Below, piece by piece: positions 9,801-18,477 of a DNA stretch of 64,000 nt (positions are counted from its first letter, which is position 1; the number at the start of each line of letters is the position of its first letter). The stretch spans positions 8,489,477 to 8,553,476 of the forward strand of contig OY755045.1 in assembly GCA_963576565.1 (NCBI GenBank). The letters run 5' to 3'. Below the pieces are notes generated by a model that did not search any database, was not told the DNA's origin, and saw only the letters and a program-made list of their open reading frames with translations. The translations under genes and the position numbers were made by a program. The DNA is from Aspidapion aeneum. Its lineage: Eukaryota > Arthropoda > Insecta > Coleoptera > Brentidae.

Positions 9801-12800
9801 AACATTTTGTGGAATAAAAACTATTTTAGACAGGCAAAACATAAAAATTAATTGTTAAAAAAAAAATCAAATTTATAATTTATGCAAAGGTTGTTTGGCC
9901 ACACTACTTTTGGAAAAAAAACAACAAAAAGTTACTAAATTTGTAATTTTAAAACTCACAATTTTGTTTCGGTTCGGTTCATAATGACAGTTTTTTGACA
10001 ATTAAAATTTTTTAAAAATGCCTTATAGTCATCAAATATCAAATTTTTTCAGTGGTATACGAGGTTTGTCAAAAAATATGAGTTTTATTCAAGAATAAAA
10101 TAACTTTTGACAATATCGAAAAATATGAAAACGCGTTTTAATTGCAAAATTATTAGAAAACATCAAAAAAACTAAAAGGTTATCATGTGTTTGGTAACAT
10201 TCGTTCAAAATAGAAATATTAGGAAAAAAATTAAATAATCTGTTAAATTTAAAAGGATTTACTTGCATATTTAAACGTAATTTTTAATTCTGATCAACTT
10301 TTTTTAGTAACATTTTTAAAACTTGTCAAATTTAAAGGTACATTACTTTTGAGCACAACCAAGGGCGGATCCAGAGGTGCTTCTCGGGGGGGGGGGGGGG
10401 GCACTTTAGGTGAGATTCTCTGTTGGTAAAAAACGGTATATATTTTTTTAAGCAGCATTTTATTGAACTAGTCAGTGGTTGTAATTTCGATGATAATAAC
10501 GATAGACACTTTCATGCGCCGCAAGCAAAAATTTTGAATTTTTATTAGCAAAAACATTACTTTTTACTTATTTATTTTGTATATTCAAAAAATTTTCGGG
10601 GGGGGGCACTACCCCCTGGAACCGCCACTGAGCAAAACTCATATTTTTTGACAAACCTCGTATACCACTGAAAAAAATTGATATTTGATGACTGTATTCT
10701 AGGTTTTAGATAATGCTTTGATGCAGAACTTTTAATGAACAATAACTTTTTTTTCTAAAATTAATAATAAAAAAGTTTTCCATATGATTCCAACTTAGGG
10801 GGACATACTGTATATTCCTCTACTTGTTCTATTTTATTTTGGTTGATTCTAACGGTAATATCTTCATCTGTGTTTTTTATGATTTTAGTTTTAGTGTAGT
10901 TCATACTTAAGCCTATATTTTTAGCTCGTGTGTAACATGGATTTTTAAAAAATAATTTTAGTATGTTATAGAATGTGCTAAACAAACATTTTTTATTATG
11001 GTTAGTAGTTAAACTATGTAATGTTTAATTACTTTTTAGGCATTTTTGGTGAAGATAGTTAACATTACAGACTGCGAAGACTCAAACGAGGAAGTTGGGT
11101 CAATGGACAGCTCGATTCGTGCTGGAGGACCTATGGATCAGCGTATGACAGCTGAGATCAATGTGCCAGAATTAGACAAACCTTCGCATGTCGTAAGAAA
11201 AAAATATTTTTAGTAGCAATACATTTTATTGAAATAAAAAACGTTAAAAATTAAATTACACAAATTGTCTATAAAATTGTGTCAAAAATAATTTATACAA
11301 AATCTGTACTCATACATGGTAAAAAAATTTGTCTAAAATGAAAACACATTCTTTTCTTGAATAAATTGTTTTTCCTTAATTAAAGCAATTTGTTTTGAAT
11401 TAAAATATTTCTTTTTAGTTCAACGCAGCGTTTAATTTTGACATGAGACTTTATTTTTCTTCTTTAATTGTTTTGTTTCAGTATACTCCATTTTGTAATA
11501 AAGCAAATTGTCTTCATATAAATAACATTTTGCTTCCAGAGAAAACGGTGCCTTAAATTAATTCAGTTCCAATTTCTAATAAAACAATTTCTGTTTCGCA
11601 TTAAAATAAAGAGACAAGACATTTTATGTGCTAAATCAAGAAAATATTCTCTTAATGAATAGGAAAGCACAAATTATTTTACTTTAAAACAATTTGCTTT
11701 GATCCAAGACAATTTTTTTTACCGTGTAAGCTGCACAATTATATACAAAATATGGTAAATTTTAGCAGCGATTGCTTAAAGCTTTTGAACAAATTGTTTT
11801 GTGCAAAATTTTTTACAAATTTGTGCAAATATTTTTAACAAATTTGTGCGAATATATTTGACAAATTTGTGTAAATATTTTTAACAAATTTGTGCAAATA
11901 TTTTTTACAAATTTGTGGAAACACCATTTACAGATTTTTCTTCGGATAGGTTGTACCAAAAATAAAGGAAAATCAAAAATATAATAAATTTAAAACAAAA
12001 GACTCAAATTTTTTGAATTTAACAGTATTTTTTTTTTTTTTTTAGAAATACGAAGCGCATGCCTGGGACCCTATTGGTGAAGAATATGTGTTTTTGTTCA
12101 GCGGCAGACGATCACTCTGCAATCATTTAGTCAATTCTGAAGGCTACCAGAAGTTAAGACGGTTTGAACGCAAATTACCAGCCAATTGTCCCATTAGAAA
12201 GGTGATTAAATAGTAAAAAAATTATATCAAATTTATCTCAAAACAATCTCAATCTGAGTTAAATCTAGCTAGCTACTTTATAATGGCAAAAAAACTTTGA
12301 ACAAAAAACAGGGGAATTTTTAGTTCAAAATTTCCAAATAAAGGAATGTTTCAAATTCAAAACACACATACAATTTTTTTCTCGAGAAATTGATCATAAT
12401 GCCTAATAGAAAAATGCAAGTCTTATTATGTCGTCTTGATATAGGTCACACAAAACTTACTCACCAATACTTGCTAAACAAAGAAAATCCTACTGTTTGT
12501 GAGTGTAGTGAAAGACTTACAGTAAAACACATTCTAACCACACCGACATGTGCAAAATTTGAAGGACTGCGAATCTTACACAAACTGGATAACGAACTTA
12601 AAACCATCCTCCAAAACGAAGCTAAGTCTACTAAGAATTTAATTCACTTTTTGCAAGAGTGTAATATTTATTTTCAAATTTAATTGTACTACGTTCCTGC
12701 GCTAATAACCTCCCGTGGTTGATGCGCTTTTCTTCTAAATAAAAATTAAAAAAAATATTTCATGTAAAAAAAGCCAAGTACACGAAAATGGTATTCCGTA

Positions 12801-13427
12801 AAAAGAATTGAGATAAAAGTAAAGCCAAGTTCTCCAATGCAAATTTCAAAAGGGAAGGTTCTTACTAGTTTGGAAATGTTTTTCTAAACTTTATGATTTC
12901 ACTTCTTTTTTAAAGGAATTGGATAATATTTAAGTTTTAAAGTAGTAAAATATGCGGAAAATTGTTAAAAACTTTTGCAATGCCTTATTTAAAATTTTTA
13001 GGTTTTTTTATTTTTTCCTATGGTATTATCATAGTTCCTATCAGCATTTCAAAGCTCAGCTCGTTTCTGAAAGTGGGCAATGTTAATTTTACATTACTTG
13101 ACATTTATAGCCTTCAAAGCCTAAGATTTTTTAGATACTTTTCACATATTTCATAAAAAAAGCATAAAATATGACATTATGGGGTCTCGGGCCCCCCCAA
13201 GACCAATTCCTGGGTGCGCAACTGGTGCTTGAAATGTGATTTTGTTTAATGACATGTTTTCAATTTTTTTTTAGGGTGACTACTCTTTTGAAAAGTTCCC
13301 CGTGAGTGGTGAGTATGCTGCTTTGAGTGAGCTGAGGAACATTTATCCACTAGTTAGACACAAAATTCGATTGGTGGCTGACGATGACCTAGTTCTATGT
13401 AGAATAGTTTATACTTTATCGCAATAG
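6785..13427 (+). CDS. Four-exon secreted protein, 176 aa, DUF1091/MD-2-like (inferred)
   Basis: The coding exons are 6785-6853, 11040-11192, 12046-12201 and 13275-13427, spliced in phase 0 throughout, with introns of 4186, 853 and 1073 bp. Exon 1 is a signal peptide (MNILINCFIVILFVNIL). The mature protein of about 150 residues has four cysteines, in ITDCED, RSLCNHL, PANCPIRKGDYSF and LVLCRIVY, so two disulfides are plausible. The CPIRKGDY segment resembles the CP-x-KG-x-Y signature of insect DUF1091 proteins and the general ML/MD-2 lipid-binding layout. That assignment is inference and the ligand is unknown. Donors are GTAAGT, GTAAGA and GTGATT, and acceptors follow long T runs. AATAAA signals start at 13567. 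Introns are filled with mobile DNA but no exon is broken, which suggests selection. The two minus-strand exons at 665-808 and 28236-28379 look like paralogues of exon 2. Confidence 0.72.
7259..8011 (+). mobile_element. Helentron/HINE-like element, copy 1 (Rep-D)
   Basis: The 5' end carries a hairpin with stem AGCTCACAC/GTGTGAGCT (7261-7296). Next come a TCTG-type microsatellite of about 16 units with TATG variants, the conserved block AACTCAAAAACCGCTTGGCC, and three copies of a roughly 120-bp unit containing GGGTGGGGGTAGATTTCAAA. A second AGCTCACAC hairpin (7944-7984) and an end GGCAGAGTAT close the element. Terminal hairpins, an internal GTCY-type microsatellite and no target-site duplication match DINE-1/HINE non-autonomous Helentrons, which is inference. 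Copies lie at 46282-47754 and 63541-64000. It sits in intron 1 of the four-exon gene. Confidence 0.7.
10026..10694. mobile_element. Nested TA-target MITE with about 65-bp TIRs
   Basis: The inverted ends share GTCATCAAATATCAA, CAGTGGTATACGAGGTTTG and TCAAAAAATATGAGTTTT. Flanking TA lies at 10024-10025 and 10695-10696. It is inserted in the element at 8982-10810 and itself holds a hAT-like MITE. Confidence 0.75.
10360..10630. mobile_element. hAT-like MITE (innermost of the nest)
   Basis: The ends are CAAGGGCGGATCCAG and CTGGAACCGCCACTG, flanked by near-identical 8-bp duplications AGCACAAC (10352-10359) and AGCAAAAC (10631-10638). G runs lie next to each end. It is non-coding. Confidence 0.7.
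11040..11192 (+). CDS. Exon 2 of the four-exon gene
   Basis: It has 51 codons between an acceptor (CTTTTTAG, 11032-11039) and a donor GTAAGA at 11193. It encodes AFLVKIVNITDCEDS, then an M/Q-rich linker, then AEINVPELDKPSHV. It is the likely counterpart of the orphan exons on the minus strand. Confidence 0.75.
11315..11726. mobile_element. Tc1/mariner-like MITE in intron 2
   Basis: TIRs CATGGTAAAAAAATTTGTCT and, reversed, CACGGTAAAAAAAATTGTCT are flanked by TA at 11313-11314 and 11727-11728. The interior has many CAATTTG/CAAATTG motifs. It is non-coding. Confidence 0.7.
11785..11935 (+). repeat. Short tandem repeat in intron 2
   Basis: About five to six imperfect copies of a 25-27 bp unit containing ACAAATTTGTGCAAATATTT. 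It lies 110 bp before exon 3. Confidence 0.75.
12046..12201 (+). CDS. Exon 3 of the four-exon gene
   Basis: It has 52 codons after a run of T ending in TTTAG, with donor GTGATT at 12202. It encodes KYEAHAWDPIGEEYVFLFSG, SLCNHLVNSEGY and ends in LPANCPIRK, giving two of the four mature cysteines. Confidence 0.75.
12378..12757 (+). pseudogene. LINE 3' tail with RNase H-end motif, in intron 3
   Basis: A 97-residue open stretch (12390-12683) reads VLLCRLDIGHTKLTHQYLL, then CECSERLTVKHIL and TCAKFEGLR. This is the typical extreme C-terminus of I/Jockey-group LINE ORF2 proteins following RNase H. It is followed by a 3' UTR and an A-rich end. It is severely 5'-truncated and lies in the sense orientation inside intron 3 of the four-exon gene. 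Confidence 0.8.
12765..13120 (-). repeat. Rep-C fragment
   Basis: This is a reverse-oriented piece of the composite at 5430-6480 and 52395-53170. It has the CCAAGTTCTCCAATGCAAAT arm, then TATGCGGAAAATTGTT and AAGCTCAGCTCG. It is non-coding and lies in intron 3. Confidence 0.6.
13150..13215 (-). repeat. hAT-like MITE end fragment
   Basis: ATATGACATTATGGGGTCTC, a C run and TTCCTGGGTGCGCAACTG match the ends of MITEs at 16618-16894, 30954-31113 and 40850-40975. Confidence 0.6.
13275..13427 (+). CDS. Exon 4 (terminal) of the four-exon gene
   Basis: It has 50 codons plus TAG after acceptor TTTTTTTTAG. It encodes GDYSFEKFPVSGEYAALSEL, HKIRLVADDDLVLCRIVYTL and ends SQ. The stop is followed by a 3' UTR of about 140 bases to the polyadenylation signals. 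Confidence 0.75.
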   Translation, partial: GDYSFEKFPVSGEYAALSELRNIYPLVRHKIRLVADDDLVLCRIVYTLSQ

Positions 13428-13566
13428 TTTTATTTTATTTTATATTTTTTTTTAGTTGATTGATATTGATAAGTATTTTGACAGTTTTTTTTTATATTTT
13501 CATTATTGTGATACTTTTTTACTCTTTACAAATGTAGTTTTAAGATAATTATTGTAGTTTTCTTTA

Positions 13567-13590
13567 AATAAAATAAATAATAAATAAATA
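13567..13590 (+). terminator. Polyadenylation signals of the four-exon gene
   Basis: Overlapping AATAAA hexamers lie 140 bp after the stop codon, followed by a TG/T-rich stretch (13600-13612) that could be the downstream element. Confidence 0.5.
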
Positions 13591-13616
13591 CAACCTGTTT
13601 TTTGTCATTATAAAAT

Positions 13617-13895
13617 GAATTCTTTTTTTTATTCAGAAACTTTTTCATCTCCTGCAATTTCTTATATCTCTAACCGTTTTCAAGAAAAACTGTATCCTGC
13701 TAAATGACATTAAAATTTAAAATAGTCACTAAATTAATATATTTTAATTTTATGCGAGTTTTATGTAATTTCTGAATAGCAATTAAAGATACAAATTATC
13801 TTTTTTTGCCTTTTTTTCTGAAAAACGGTTAGAAATACGAGAAATTGCAAAGAATCAAAAAGTTTCTGAAGAAAACAAGGAATTTATATTATATT
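13617..13895. repeat. Inverted-repeat MITE just downstream of the gene
   Basis: The left arm (about 13617-13695, with TTCAGAAACTTTTTCATC, GCAATTTCTTATATCTCTAA and CCGTTTT) and the right arm (about 13815-13893) are reverse complements with mismatches. It is non-coding. The remaining sequence to 14085 shows nothing recognisable. Confidence 0.6.
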
Positions 13896-14084
13896 TTTGA
13901 ATCTGTGAGTGACGTAGTGCAAAAGAGTTCTAGGGGAAAAAAGGGGGCATGACGGAAAAAATATTACCGTGTAGTTTTTTCCTAATATTTAGCATGCTTA
14001 ATGATGTATGCCTTGTAGGGTATGCTGGCCAAAATTTTTTCCTCCAACTCAAACCTAACAGTGCCAAATGGAAAAACTCCACTG

Positions 14085-15680
14085 TTCATTGAAAGGGTTT
14101 CCCACAGTATGCCAGAGGTACCCTTTTGTCATAGAGAAATATGAAAATCCCTTAAAAAGTTGGATACAAACAAAGCAATGTGGAACATGTCAAAATTGTG
14201 CTAATGAACTCACCCCAACTTTCGCTAAATTATTTAATTTATCTTACCAGCAAGGAGTATATCCATCATCATGGAAGTCTGCCGCAGTACAACCCATTCC
14301 AATGAAAGGAAAAAAGACAGATCCGTTAAACTATAGACCAATTGCTCTACTTACAGTGATACCAAAAGTAATGGAAAGAGTTGTGAACAATCCCCTAACC
14401 AAGTACTTGGAAAAGTACAAAATTATCAACGACAAGCAATACGGATTTCGAAAATATAGGTTAACTGGAGATTTACTTACATACGTCACTCACTTATGGC
14501 AAAAAGCAATTGAGTTGCGGGGTGAAACAAGAACAATTGCCTTAGATATATCGATAAAGTCTGGCATGAAAATCTGCTCAACAAGCTCAAAGCAATGGGA
14601 TTGTCGCCGAAACTTTGCACTTGGTTTGAAAGTTACCTTAAAGATAGATCCATTTATGTTGCACTGGATGGTCATAACTCCAATTCTTACCAAATAAATG
14701 CTGGTGAGCCACAGGGAGCAATCCTTTCGCCAACACTTTTTCTGATTTACATAAATGACCTCATAGATAAAACAGTAAATCCACTTTATTGCTTTGCAGA
14801 TGATGGCAATGTAGTCTCCTCAATCATACCACCCACATGTCTCTCCGCACGTGTATTCCATCATCTTATACTAACTCAAATATCGCAGATAAATAACGAC
14901 CTGGAGATAATAGAGGGGGCAACGAAAACCTTGTACAATTCAACGCGCAGAAAACCAAAGCAGCCCTGTTTTCAAAAAAGACCAGCACCGGTGAGCCAAA
15001 CATCATGCTATCTGGAAGTGCTGTCACATTGCAGAACCAGTTGAACATCTTAGGAGTCACTGCAGAGACCAACATGTCTTGGCACAGTCACGTGGCAGAT
15101 ATAGCTAAAAGGGCATCCCAAAAGCTTGGCGTGCTATTTCGTACAAGACCTCTGTATACACCAAGCCAACTGCTGACATTTTACGAAGCCCAGATTTGAC
15201 CAACTATGGAGTACTGCTCACATATATGGAGTGCGGCACCCAAACATACCTTAATGCTTTTGAACACCGTGCAAAAACGAGCTATCTAGCTGCTCAATGA
15301 CCCCGCACTTACCCGTAGCTTGGATAGTCTCGAACATCGAAGAACTGTGGGTGATCTATCTCTCTTCTACAGGTATCATCACGAAAATGCTCTGAAGAGC
15401 TGGCACGTATGATCCCCGCGGGAGTAGCACCTACTAGGCGAACACGTCAAACAGACGGTAACCATCAATTTACTGTCAAAATAGAGGCACCATCAGAATT
15501 CGTATCTCTGGAGAACAGCATCGCTGTGAAATGGACTCCCTGCGACAGTTTTCCCTGCAGATTACAACCTGAACCGTTTCAAAACCAACATACACCAACA
15601 TTTTCGCGCACTTGCCGCTTCTCGAGCGTGATAGGGACCTCCTTGCGAGTGCGCATAACCGTAAAAATAAAAAAATAAAA
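14085..15680 (+). pseudogene. CR1/L2-like LINE reverse transcriptase, frameshifted
   Basis: The segments run in RT order over several frames: ANELTPTFAKLFNLSYQQG, YPSSWKSAAVQPIPMKGKK, NYRPIALLTVIPKVMERVV, QYGFRKYR, ALDIS, SPKLCTWFESYLKDRSIYV, GEPQGAILSPTLFLIYINDL, the catalytic box CFADDGN (about 14790-14810), LNILGVTAETNMSWHSHVAD, ASQKLGVLFRTRPLYTPSQL, MEYCSHIWSAAPKHTL and a C-terminal PADYNLNRF-like end. Frame changes occur near 14570-14600, 14840, 14990, 15200 and 15410. The 3' end is A-rich (15660-15690). No endonuclease domain precedes it. It is inactive but retains the FADD residues. Confidence 0.85.
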
Positions 15681-15689
15681 AAAGATAAA

Positions 15690-15990
15690 TACACGTTTCA
15701 CATTTGAGCTAAACATCTCAAAAACTGCACGAGTTATAAAGAAAAAGCAAAAAAAAATTAAAACTTTAATAACCTGTATCTCAAAAACTAAACATATGCG
15801 GACCCATGTTTATATAAAGTTTTTTTCTTAGAATCACTCAAAGAATAATCCATTGAACTTTGGCGACATACTTTTCAAACTACATTTTAAAATTAATATT
15901 GGAGAACATGGTTTACTTTTATACTTTTATTCTCAATTCTCTTTACAGAATATCATTCTCGCGTATTGTCTTTTTTTTACATGAGATGTT
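15690..15990. repeat. Mariner-MITE and Rep-C end fragments
   Basis: 15690-15855 resembles the inner TIR of the element at 53974-54696 (AAACATCTCAAAAACTGCAC, CCCATGTTTATATAAAGTTT, AGAATCACTCAAAGAAT). 15885-15985 matches one foldback arm of Rep-C. Confidence 0.5.
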
Positions 15991-16359
15991 TTTGTTATGA
16001 TATATATATATTTAGAAAAAAAAACAACAAACATTTGGGGTTGGTTTTTTTATTTCACATAATAGATAACATGTTAATAAAAAATTTGCAATATATTCTT
16101 AAATTTTTTATTTAAAAAAATTATTCTTCTTTAATATGCCCGTTATGCCCCGGGTTCCTCAAGTTTTTTTAAAACTTATAACTTAGTCATTTTTTCTGTT
16201 CAACATTTATTGGGATTTTTTTGATAAATCTACTTCTTATGTAACCCAGAACTCCAGAACATGTGGTTATTTTTGGTTGGTGACCCGTGTTTAGTTTGTC
16301 GGAATAGTTATGAAACAACCTGTATAGAACTTAAAGATTGTTAACTTTTAAAATAAATT

Positions 16360-16570
16360 GATCCATAACGGATCATGATACCTTCCTAGCTAGCATTAGC
16401 ACACTCTAAGTTTTTTGTAAATACATATCTCAGAAACGAAAAATCTTACGAAGGTTTAGTTATAACACAAATTATTGAGAAAAATACGAACTACTATATT
16501 CAGAATATGTTTGCGGTTTTTATTTAAACTATAGGTACTACATTATGTGATATTAATAAAAGAAAATATT
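16360..16570 (-). repeat. Rep-B fragment
   Basis: It contains CCATAACGGATCATGATACC, TTCCTAGCTAGC and AAATACATATCTCAGAAACG, shared with 29370-29775 and 37836-38236. A shorter piece lies at 17052-17110. Confidence 0.55.
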
Positions 16571-16617
16571 CATATTATGTTTTATTTGTCTTAAAGTGCT
16601 TCAACGATCCCCTCCAG

Positions 16618-16894
16618 CAGTGGCGCACCCAGGAATGTGTCTTGGGGGGGGGGCCCGACAGCTACAAAGCGCGCCCTCAAAAAACTTGCGACCAAAAAAA
16701 AAAAAAAAGGTCATCATGTCTTTTGGCAACTGCGCCACGGCTTAGGGTTGGGGGGGGGGCCCGAAGCCTCCTGATGTCAAATTTTAGGGTATTTTTCATG
16801 TTTTATCATCAAATATGTAGAAAATATATTAAAAAATCTAAGGCTTGGGGGGGGGGCCGGGCCCCGTCCCCCCCCCCCCTTGGGTGCGCCCATG
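16618..16894. mobile_element. hAT-like MITE, G-run rich
   Basis: The left end is CAGTGGCGCACCCAGGAAT and the right end is TTGGGTGCGCCCATG. Flanks CCTCCAGC and CCTCCATG are a degraded 8-bp duplication. A second related MITE appears nested from about 16727 to 16860. Long G and C runs near the ends recur in all copies of the family. It is non-coding. Confidence 0.6.
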
Positions 16895-17117
16895 CCTCCA
16901 TGTCAACACACGCAACCTCCTCCTCCTCGGGACTCGGACTCTGCAGTTTGTACCTCGCTATAAACTGACCGGTTACGCTGGGGAATGGAAACTTCAATTC
17001 ATCTCTAGAGAGAAAAAAGTTTGTGAATGTGTAGGTATCCTAAAAGAAAAAGAAATGGATCCATGACGGAACTAATACCTTCCTACCCCATTAGCACACA
17101 CCGAATGAACTACACTC

Positions 17118-17425
17118 AATAGATAGTTTAAGTTGTGCTACGTATTTTTACGTAAAACTGCACGTTAAGCGTTCTACGTTTTGTTCAAAATTTGAGTTTA
17201 AGTTGAATGTTTTTACGTTACCATAACAAATCTACTAATAGCAGAGAATATGGAATTCGGCACTGTGTTTTTTTGATGTTACAATTTTGTTTTTTGTCTT
17301 TTCAACTACAGTAGGAATATATTTGCAAAGAATCGTTTGTACTGGAAGCGGAAATTATCGTCTAGGCCTCATTTTTCGATGGGTCAATCAACCAATTCTA
17401 TTCTTTGGTAACGTTAAGGTGCAAA
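17118..17425. mobile_element. Rep-G MITE, truncated copy
   Basis: It starts TAGTTTAAGTTGTGCTACG and contains TTTTTACGTAA, as does the complete copy at 55505-55955, which carries this sequence inverted. It ends abruptly after GGTAACGTTAAGGTGC, so the other terminal repeat is lost. Confidence 0.65.
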
Positions 17426-17689
17426 CTATCTAATATCAGCCTTGCACTCAGTTTCTGGTAAATATCTCAGAATCGGTTGCTGCTACAAAGTTTTCCGTAA
17501 TAACAGAGACTATTTTACCTAAAAATTTTATGAAAATCGGTTTGGCGGATTAGGAGCTAACGTGGTCCGGACACTCTGTATACGAGATGTGACCTCGTAC
17601 ATAACTGAATGATTCTTGTAATGGCCACCCGCGGGGAATCTTTAAACATAAATAAATAATAAATAAACTCTCCTCTATATTTTTTACCC

Positions 17690-18395
17690 AACTGCAGCAC
17701 GGCGAAAGGAAGGGTAATGTTTTTCGAATGGGATATGTATGTATGTAAGTATGTAAATATGTATGTTTGTGTCACGCTAGAGGCTAATCGGCTGAACCGA
17801 TTTTGACAAAAAAGGTGTCGTTGAATTGCAAATGCCTGTAGTTACTTTGTAGTCCTCCCTGCTCCCCCCATCTCCCCTCCTGTTATTCCTCCACCCTATT
17901 CAAAAACCATATTCGCATAATTTTATCAAATATAGGGCGATTTTAAAAATTCTTTCTGCATACGCTTTCAGATTATTTTTGCAACACCCTATTACTAGTT
18001 CCCCCTCCCGTCTCGCCCTCTTTGATTACCCATTGCAAATGTCCTCTAATTTGCTGTAGTTACTTTGTAGTCCTCCCTGCTCCCACCCATCTCCCCTCCT
18101 GTCATCTCCCCCACCCTATTCAAAAACTATATTCGCATAATTTTAGCAAATATAGGGCGATGTCAAAAATTCTTTCTGCATACGCTTTCAGATTTTTTTT
18201 CCAACAGCATTTTACTAGTTCCCTCCTCCCTCTCGCCTCCCTGACCATCACTCAATGGGAGGTAACACTGTTTGCGTCCATAGAAAATCTACACGTACTT
18301 TTTGGGTAAAGCTAAATGAATTGTAAATGCATAGTGCTTTTTATAAGGCTGAATAAGAATTAAACCTAAAAGTTGGAAATAAAAAATAAATAAAT
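17690..18395 (+). repeat. Rep-H CT-rich dispersed repeat, internally duplicated
   Basis: It opens with GTTTGTGTCACGCTAGAGGC and GAACCGATTTTGACAAAAA, followed by two tandem copies (about 17835-18040 and 18050-18230) of a unit with TAGTTACTTTGTAGTCCTCC, CATATTCGCATAATTTTA and TTCTTTCTGCATACGCTTT. Related copies lie at 48030-48522 and 49693-50095. No coding sequence is seen. Confidence 0.65.
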
Positions 18396-18477
18396 AAATA
18401 AAAAATTCAACTGCTTAATTTACTTGTAACTACTAGTCGCAGTTCGGTACAAAATTACCCAATAACCTGATTCATGA

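Larger units (their letters stand above)
8982..10810. mobile_element. Tc1/mariner-like element with about 100-bp TIRs, TA target
   Basis: The ends GAGTATGTTCCCCTAAGTTG and, reversed, CAGTATGTCCCCCTAAGTTG continue as inverted repeats for about 100 bp, flanked by TA (8980-8981 and 10811-10812). Excision restores the RTE frame, which proves both the boundaries and the TA duplication. The interior is related to 29790-30730 and 3960-4435 and shows no intact transposase. Another TIR element sits at 10026-10694. Confidence 0.85.
8330..10985 (-). pseudogene. RTE-clade LINE C-terminal fragment, split by an inserted transposon
   Basis: Reading leftward from about 10985, YTKTKIIKN and KIEQVEEY are followed by the insertion at 8982-10810. 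Then come YLGQIIKLKTENQTVEIKRR, AWAAFGKLSYILKN, FSVLTYGSQTWTLTK and RSRGRPQMRWADDLKKHAG. This is the post-catalytic region of an RTE-type ORF2, from a different family than the copies at 2722, 33827 and 35829. Removing the insertion and one TA restores the frame exactly (VEEYIYLGQ), so the LINE was open when hit. The reverse transcriptase core is absent (5' truncation). It lies antisense in intron 1 of the four-exon gene. Confidence 0.82.

Noticed and set aside
16642..17066. Proline/glycine-rich open frames
   Set aside because: They come from G and C runs inside hAT-like MITEs.
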